Part shown: positions 35,701-44,700 of the stretch, piece by piece | How positions within the stretch are numbered: position 1 is the first letter of the stretch | Layout of the letters: the number at the start of each line of letters is the position of its first letter | Origin: a virus | DNA length: 58,931 nt | IMG/VR virus record: IMGVR_UViG_3300042466_000346 | Location: 1-58,931 of that record | Strand: one strand, 5' to 3' | Notes under the pieces: generated by a model | Database searches by the model: none | What the model saw: the letters and a program-made list of their open reading frames with translations, nothing else | Told to the model about the DNA's origin: nothing | Made by a program: the position numbers and the translations under genes

Positions 35701-38700
35701 AGCAAATATGGAGGTACCATTCTCTCCGCTTGCACAGACACAACAGAATGCAGAGTTAACAAACATTCCAGGACCTCAGCCTTTATTTGCTGCTCCTGAA
35801 CTTGCTCAGTTAATTCGTAATGAGTTGGCTAATAGATCTACACTTACAGAACTCCAAGCTATTGAACAAGGTGCTATGAACCTTAACATTCCAGATGTTA
35901 AGAGAGAGCAAGAGTTCGACATGGCTTTGGCAGAACTTAGTGAGGATGAATTGTCAAAAGGTTTTATTGAAGAAGACGCTCATCCTGAGTGGTCACCTGC
36001 AGTACGTGCAGTAATTACTGGTATGTTGGAAGCCCACATGGCTGAAAAAACCAACACTGGTAATGAGACTAGCCTAGAGAAAAAAAGAAAAGCAACTCTT
36101 ACTAACTTCTATGGAGTAACTTTAAAGGAAACTGATCCGTCTGCTAAGATTGCTCAGATAAACAAAGCAATAAGAGAAAAGGCTGCGTTGACTCCTGCTC
36201 GCCAAGACTTTGGTGGCCGTAGACAACCTGCTCCAGTGCCTCAAAGAGATGATAACTTCCGAGGTTTGGCTGCTGTAAACCCAATAGTATTTGATGAGTT
36301 CACAGGATACCGTAATAGCTTTGAAGCAATTATTAGGAATACTGACCTAGACGAGTCTACTATAAAAGAAGAGACGGCAGCATTCTCAGTGGCAGTTGTA
36401 CAGGTATTGTCTGGCTTAACTACTTTTGAGGATTTGTATAGTGCCTTGTCTGGACTTTACCCTTCTGCAAACTTGGCGTTTAGTAAGTTCTTCCAAGAAG
36501 CAGCTGAAGGTAACTTCGATGTATCTACTATAGATGGTTTAGGTTTATCGCCTTCAATGGTTAGTAGAATTTTCTACTTAGCAAAAGTTGCTACTGTTGC
36601 ATTGACTCCATACCAGAAGGTTGAAAATTACATACAGTCTTTCTACGCAATTGAAAGCATTGAGGAACTAGAAGCATTTGACAATGCTGTACACCCTGAA
36701 GATCCAGACAGACGCTTAATCAACAATAAGATGGTTAGAGCCAAGCGTAAGGAGATTCAGACTCGCTTGTCATTTGACATGAAGAAGAATCAAGGGTTTA
36801 CTTCCACAAAAGTAGGGAATAAGACATACTTGTTTCAGATTATTCCTCAGCCTAACAACAAGAAAGAACTGCGTATTGTAGACCCTAACACAGGTAAGTC
36901 CCTTAAACGTGGTAAGGTAGTAGATACAATCGTTAGTCAGTTGATTACTTCTGGCCAGTTGTTTGATTCGCATGACTTTAGGTATGCCATGACTGAATCT
37001 GAGAGCATCCGGTATGTCACTGAAGATGCTCAAATTGATTTCTTGATTGACCAGTTCTTAGGTCAGATAGGTGGAGTGTATTTGAACAAAGCCTCTTTAG
37101 ATATGCTAGCATCTGCAGATAGACCTACTGCGTTTAACTTCTCTCCTTACACATCTAATAAGAGAAAAGATGGTGGTATGTCGGTTATGTCTTTGGAAGA
37201 TTTAGCTAGCAATGCAGAACTTTTGGATTCAGCAGGATTGACTATTGATGACATTGTTGATTTCTTGCAACGTCATAAAACTCAGAAATATGTATCAAGA
37301 GTAGGAAAAGCTGTTGCTGATAGAATAATTAAGAATGAAGTTATTGATGGCTTCGGTGTATCTATTAGTGATGATGTGGTACGTCAGTTAGTTTCTGCAT
37401 ACACATCTCGCTTTACAGTAGACCCTGTATCTAATGCAACTATTGACTTGAACAACTTACCTTTTGAGTTACGCAATGATCTAGTAGAAGTGATGCGTGA
37501 GCGTAACAGAGGTACTATGTTTGAAGAACTTATTCCTTCTACTGACTCAGCGCTTAACTTCTATGACCCAATCATGCTTGGAATGATTGGAGATGTACTT
37601 GATACTCCAGCATTTAGAAATACTTTAGACCCACAATACTTACAATATTTAGATGAATTTTATGAAGACGCAACCAACACAATCTACCCCCTCAACACCT
37701 ACGAAGACATTAGCGGACTTTTTTCGGAGGAAACTACTGATGTCAGCACAGACCAAGAAATAGAGAATCCCTACGATGAGGTTATAGATGCTGCTCAAAA
37801 AACCTTCCAGGTACAAGTAGACAATGACTATCAGATTAGTTTATCAATAATTGATACTGATATATTTGACGAGTCTTTACTAGGTGACCCTGCAGTAAGT
37901 TTTGCTTACCGAGTTCTTCACCAATACCGTGAGACTGGTATGGTCGGACAAGACTACAATGTGTTGGTAGGTTCTATGATGGACATCTACAAACTAGTCT
38001 TAAATGCCGAAGATTATCAGTACCTAGTTAATGTTAAGAACAGTCCTAAAGGTACTCCTGTAGACGGTGCTAGAATCAGACAGATTCTTAGTACTGAAGG
38101 ACTCCCTATGCATAACAAAGGATTCTTTAACTACATTATCACAAATCCTTCAACAATTGGTAGCGGCCTAGGTTCTGTATTTGTAGACAGCGATAAACAG
38201 ATTCTTAAGTTTAACCAAGCAGGTGTAGTATCTAGTGAAGGTTCTCCTTTGATTAGTACTTTGAAGAAGAAGACTCCTGCAGAATTAGCTCTTAGAGAAA
38301 AGATTACTAGTTCTCCTGGACAGATACTATTTACTAAAGTAGTAGGGCTTAGGTCAGGTAAAGAAGCAGTAGTAGATGCAAGTAAAACTGTAGGTACTAT
38401 TGTTTTGAACACAGATGAAAGTAATCGTGTTATTACTAGTGCTTTCGGTGAGTACACTTTGTTCAAAGGAGGCGTATACATTCAAAACAATGACTCTGTC
38501 TATCCATTCCAAGCGGTGATTTTGCCTAGTGCTCCTGATGGATTTGTATCTGCCTTAGTAGATGCATTTAACAACGGAACATTACCTGCTGGTTTGCCTA
38601 CTGAATTATCTGAAAACCCTAAAGCATTTGTAGAGTATGTTAACGCTTTACTTTATCTGTCTCCTAAGAATAACGGAGGTTTGATTCTAGGTACTAACTC

Positions 38701-41700
38701 TAAAGGTAAGATCACATACAAAGCTAAAAACAAAGCAGGTAAGTACCAGCACATTACAGGTAAACCAGAGGTTCAAGCAAAACGAGTAGCAGAAGCTTTT
38801 ACTAACATCCGCTACAACGTAAATAAGGATAACCTAGACTTAAATGGTCCATTCTCTTTGATCAAGATGCTGGGAAACCAGTTGGCTGTAATACCTTTTA
38901 ACACTTACGAAGGTATGCTTAAGAGCGATGAGTTTGGTGCCAAAGTTAGTACAACCGTAAACCAAACCTTTGCTTTAGATAGTGAGTACACTATCCATAC
39001 AGAAGACACACTTCTTCCAGAACAAGCAGGTGTTGAGGTAACTGTGCATCCAACTGCAGATACTGTCTCTACTCAACCTACAGATGCTGTAGCTGATATA
39101 GAAAGAAGAAGACAAGAAGAGTTAGCAGAATTTGATGTTTTTGTAAAACGAGAAGATGGTAGACGACAAAAACCTCTTAGTAAAGATTTTATAGAAGATA
39201 CAATTTCTAAAGTAAATGCTAAGTATGATGCCGAACTAGCTGCTTTAAGTGACGTCGACGATTTGGATGATGACATCGACTACGACTCTATCTTTGGTGA
39301 TATTGCACCTGATGATGTACTAGAGCGTTCTTTACTTTTACAGAACACTATCTCTGAGCAAGAGAACAATGCTGCTCAAGTTTGGGTAGAGAACAGCCCT
39401 ATCTTCAAAGGCACTAGATTTATCTTTGACAAGACCATAGCACACCCCACTGCTTATGCAGTTTGGTCTAAGGCTGGTGTGTTCTTGTTTGAAGGAGCAA
39501 ACTATGCAGAAGGTTATCACGAAGCATGGCATGAATTCTCTCAGTACTACTTGACTAAAGAACAGAAAGATTCTTTGTATGCACAGGCTAGAAAAATCTA
39601 CGGAGACTTAAGTCTAGTAGAACTTGAAGAAAAACTTGCAGAAGACTTCAGACAATTTGCTTTATCTAACGGTAAAGTATTCCCTGAAGGAATCAAAGCC
39701 AACAAAGAAGCTAAGAGTGTGTTCCAGAAAATCTGGGACTTCATTACCAACTTTGTTTCTGACAAGAAGACAGTTGATTTCTACTTTGGTCAGTTGTACA
39801 AAGGTCAAATCAGTAGTTACACTCGTAACGAAGACCAAGCCTACTTCAAGGAACTTAACAGTAGCAAACTTGTAGTTAACCTTGCTGACGGAACTAAGAA
39901 AGCCTTTAGCTTTAAAGAGGGTGATGAGATTCTAAATCAGTTTGACTCTCTCTTCGTTAGCATGGCTAACCGTTTGGTTTCTCAACTTAATGGTTCTGTG
40001 GTTAACGTACTTGACAATAAAGCTTACATAGTTCGTACTTATAAAGCAGTAGATGGTGCTTTACAATTAGCCCAGGCTAAATACAATCAATTGGTTGCAG
40101 AAAATCCAACACCACTACGAGTTGCTCGTAAAGAGTACCTTGATATGTTGGTAGGTAATCGTCAGACATTGTTCTTGTTCCACAAGACAGCTTCTACTTT
40201 GTTCTCAGATAAAGTTAAGCAAGCACTTAACGAAGAGGTGGTAGATGCTACGTTGATGGATGACATGCCTGCATTTGGTCAGTTTGAGAGTGCAGTTAAC
40301 GAGCAGTCTCAAAAACTTAAGGCAGCCCCATTGATTATCACCGCTATCAAGAGTTTGCCTCAATATAAAAACAACCTCCCTGTAAAGGACAAGGTGTTTG
40401 GGGTGAACAAGATTGGTGACTTTGATACTAACTGGAACATCTTACAGAGAACTTTATCTGGTACTAACAGTTACGCAGATATGTATAGAAGGATTCAAGA
40501 CTTGACTACTCGTTATGGTCAGTTCCGACAACTCCTTTCTTACCTGCCTAAACCCTCTGAGACTGATGTAAAGCAGAGTACGCTAAACTTTAAGAACGCT
40601 TTCTTCAATACCTTCTCTATGCCATACATAGATGGGTATACAAATGAAATCACAACCACTACTGAAAAGGATGGTCAAACTAAAGTAACCCACGCTATCT
40701 ACAAAGCACAGTCACTAGACTCTAAAAACTTGCGTCGTGCCTGGGATAACGATTTTTATGTTACTGATGGATTCTATAAGAGTATTGATGGAGAGACTGG
40801 TAGTTACTATCTGAACGCAGATAAATACTTTGAGGATTACCCAACTGTACCGGATGAGCCTATCTTCACCTCAGAAGAGGATAAACTCAACTACCAAGAG
40901 TCTCTGTATGCTATGCTTACTCCACTAGGATTTAACTTTAGTGAGTTTGGTAAGGAGGCTTTGTTTACTATGCCCGTTAAGGATTTCCGTAGACAAGTAG
41001 AACGTATCCATAAAAAGATCATTTCTCTAAGTGAAACACAGCGATACATCTTTACTCCTTTAACTAGTATTTCTTCTGAGCACATTAACTCTGAGGACGA
41101 AGTTGTTTTCTCTGAGCAAACTGCTTTACTTGAACTTATTCAGTTCGAGGTACAAGCTAACGTAGAGTATGTGAACGACATGCAATACAATGCTTTGGGT
41201 AAGAAAGTATGGTCTGTAAATCCACATACTTACATGACAAGAGTTCTTTCTATTATGAATGACTCTACCCTGTATCCTACCTTGGACGATGTATACAGAG
41301 AGTTGCCTCAGTTAGATCCTGCTAAGAACCCTGCTGCTTCTTTCTCTGCTGTAATTAAGTACATGTTTACACCAGCCGGTAACAGAAGACTGAATCCTGA
41401 TAACTCTACTAGAACTCTTGATATTGCTAACTTGTTGGGTGTTAAAGAAGGTTTTGATGGAGAGAAGACCATTGATGTTGTAACCCCTGTAAAACATTAC
41501 ACAGATGTTATGGGCTTACTAGCTTCTGGTGTTGAAGAGGTTAACCGTTTCTCAGGTAAGAGCACTACACGTGGTTTGGTACTTGATGACAGATTCCGCT
41601 ATGAGTTAGGGATGAAGTCTGCTTTTACCTACAACAATAGTTTGGTGATTCCCGATGCAGTATTTGCGAATAGTATTTTGCCAATACTCTTTGGTGAGAT

Positions 41701-44700
41701 TTACACAACCCTAAACCCTTCTAGTAAGTTCCGAGTATCTGTAATGGAGAATGAAACTACTCCTATCTTATCTTATTTTCAGCAGATTCTTGAGCCAGCT
41801 GTTCGTGCCCAGTTGTTTGCTAGCTTTAAGGAAGAGTCTAACCTAGCTAACTATACTCTAGTATATGACAAGTTACCTACTGACTTGAAAAATAAAGTAA
41901 TCAAACAATTCAGTGCGTATATCTACGACAACATTCAGGCAAGTAATGCTTTCTTCCAGGGTGTTTATTCTGTTCCTTTTGAAGACTTGGCAAAGTACCA
42001 TGTACTAAGCTTTATCTCTCGTGTAGAACAACACAAATTATTCTATGGCCATCCTTACTACTACAAGAATGATAAAGAGATTGAAAAGCGTATCAGTGCT
42101 TGGAATGCTTACGGTAGTTATGCAGTAATAGATCAACAAAACTTAGAGTCTGTTAAGGACGCATACACACAACGTGATGCTTTCTTACATCATAACTCAA
42201 AGAGCAATGCCCCTGTGGATGTTGCTACTGGTATGAGCAGAGACTTATCTAAGATTTCTTACATAGTCCTCAAGGATACCGCTGTGTCTTCTGATACGGC
42301 TAACAACAGTGATGCTTACAACAAAGTAGGCGGCACTAAGAACGGTAAGAAAGTTACCTTAAAACAGTACTACAATGATAAGGATTCTAAGCGTCATGAT
42401 GCAGCTGCGTTCTGTACCATGGACTTCTACAAACGCTTCTACAAGTTGTCTACAGGTGTTAGCGAGGCAATGCGTAAAGAGTTTGATAGACAGGATAGAA
42501 TCTATGCTCTACTTCTTCAGAAACAATCTGGTGTAGATAATCAAGAAGAGTTAGATAAAGTATTGAACGAAGGTCCTTACTATGCATTTAACATTAAGAA
42601 ACTTCAGTATGCAGGTCACGCAGCCATAGAATCAGGTGAAAGTATTCCTGTATTCCACAAGTACTCTGTTAAGCCTATCCTACCTTCTGAATTAGTTACT
42701 AGTCCAGAGTTGGCTCAGATACTTGCTAAAATGCATGCATCAGGTGCTGACTACGCTGTGGTTTCTTCAGGTACTAAGATTGCCGAGACTATTGAGCCAG
42801 TTAACTTGTTTAATGAGGATGGTAGTGTAGATACTAATTTTGTTCCTACAGGTTCTATCGACATGAGATACCTTAAAGAACAGGTGTTGGTAGAGAACAA
42901 GGAAACCTTCATGAGTATTTTTAGTACTCAGTTCAGAAAACTTGCTTACAAAGATTCTGAGAAGAGCGAACTCTACGAGGCTTATAGAAAGTACATCGAT
43001 GAGTTGGTATCTCTAGATAAGATTAGTTTTGTTTCTAAACTAGAAGACCAAGAAAAACTTGTAGAATACTTGCTAAAGGAACTTTCTAAGAAGAACGTAG
43101 CTGAAGCAACTAAAGACTTAATTAAACTTAAAGAGAACGGTGAACTCCAGCATACACTTGATGCTATGATTGACCGTACTGTTATGGAGAGTGCTATTGT
43201 AGCCTCTGTAACGAACGATATCTTAAAACAAAAAGTACCAGGTGCTCAACGAGTTCAGTACCCTGCGTCATTGATTAGGCCCGGAAGAAAGCTTGGTTAC
43301 TACGACCTAGTTACAAATGCTGAGAACAAGAAAGTAATCAAGCAAGCCGAAGCCATGATTTCTTTCTCAAAGGGTTACTATCCTTTGTTAAATTTAATGT
43401 ACAACGGACAGACTATCGGTGAGTTTGATGCAAAAGGTAAGCCAGTAAACATGTCTAGTGCCGTAAGAAGACTTAACGAAGCATTGACTAATCCTATTTT
43501 CGTAGAAGCCAATTCAGCTATCCTAGATAAAGCTTTGACCATTGCAGCGATTCGTGTACCTGGTCAAGATTACAACTCTATGGAAAGCTTCCGTGTTGTT
43601 GAGTTCTTACCCGAAGAGTCAGGAGAAATCATCTTGGTACCTGATGAAATGGTTATCAAGTCTGGTTCGGATTATGATATTGATAAGTTGTTCTGCTATG
43701 ACCCATTCATTGAGTTGGACGGTAGTGTGTTGACTAATAACATTACACCACAACAAGCCTTTGAAGCAAGAGAAGCAGCTAAGCAAGAACTAGAAGCTAT
43801 TAGAGAAACTAAGAAATCTCTATCTAAAGGTATCAATGCTATTCGTAAGCGTATCCAAGAGGTAGTGACTATCGCAGGATTCGATGCAAGCAACACAAGG
43901 CTTAAAGACCTGTACAAAATGTACACAGACTTTAATGCTGAGCAAGAGGAAGAAGACAGACCTATTAGTCAAGAAGATGTAGCTAGGCTTGCTAACTTCT
44001 TTAAGGAACCCTACGAGACTAAAAAGAAGAAAGCTACCACAGAGATTAAAAAGATTCTAACTGCTCTTAGAACAGCTAATAACGAAGGTCTGAGTGATTC
44101 TTTGTTTGCTTTGAATGAAGAGTTGTCTGCTTTATTGGAGCGTGAGAGATTCCTAACTCACGAGGTTAAGGCTATCCGTGGTCGTTTCTCAAACAACTTA
44201 CTCTTTAACTTGGCAGAACGTTTGACTGATGAATCATTGTTTACTTTGTTACTTCGTCCTAACAGTTCAGATACTGTGACTGAGATGGCAAAGTTGTTTG
44301 GTGAGTCTAACAAGTACACTACGGCTTCTTACACAAACATTGTTAATCCTTTGTACCAATTATATGTGCATCAGTTGAATGCATTCAAAAAGTCTTTGGG
44401 TGTTGATGCAAAATCTAACGTATTGCATGCAATCCTCCAAAAGGCTGGCTTGGTTGTAATTGATAAACAAGCTGTAGAAGATTATCCTCTAGATGCTAAT
44501 GGTAAGTCAACAGGTTTTCTCGATTTCAGTTCTAATTTTGACGTAGAGTACAATAAAACTAAAGGCAAGAAAGGAACTCGTATCGGAGACATCAGTGGTC
44601 AGTTGATTACTGCTCACGTAGATATCGAACGAGACGATAACATTGCTAAGATTTTCCTTAACAATAAACTTACTCCGACTGCTAACTATATGAACATGCT

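Noticed and set aside
39624-39875. 83-residue plus-strand frame
   Set aside because: Alternative frame inside the RNA polymerase gene, with composition of an out-of-frame reading.
42160-42260. HHNS string in the RNA polymerase, considered as an intein C-terminal junction
   Set aside because: No matching N-terminal Cys/Ser splice block or homing endonuclease domain upstream; the chain reads through without an interruption.
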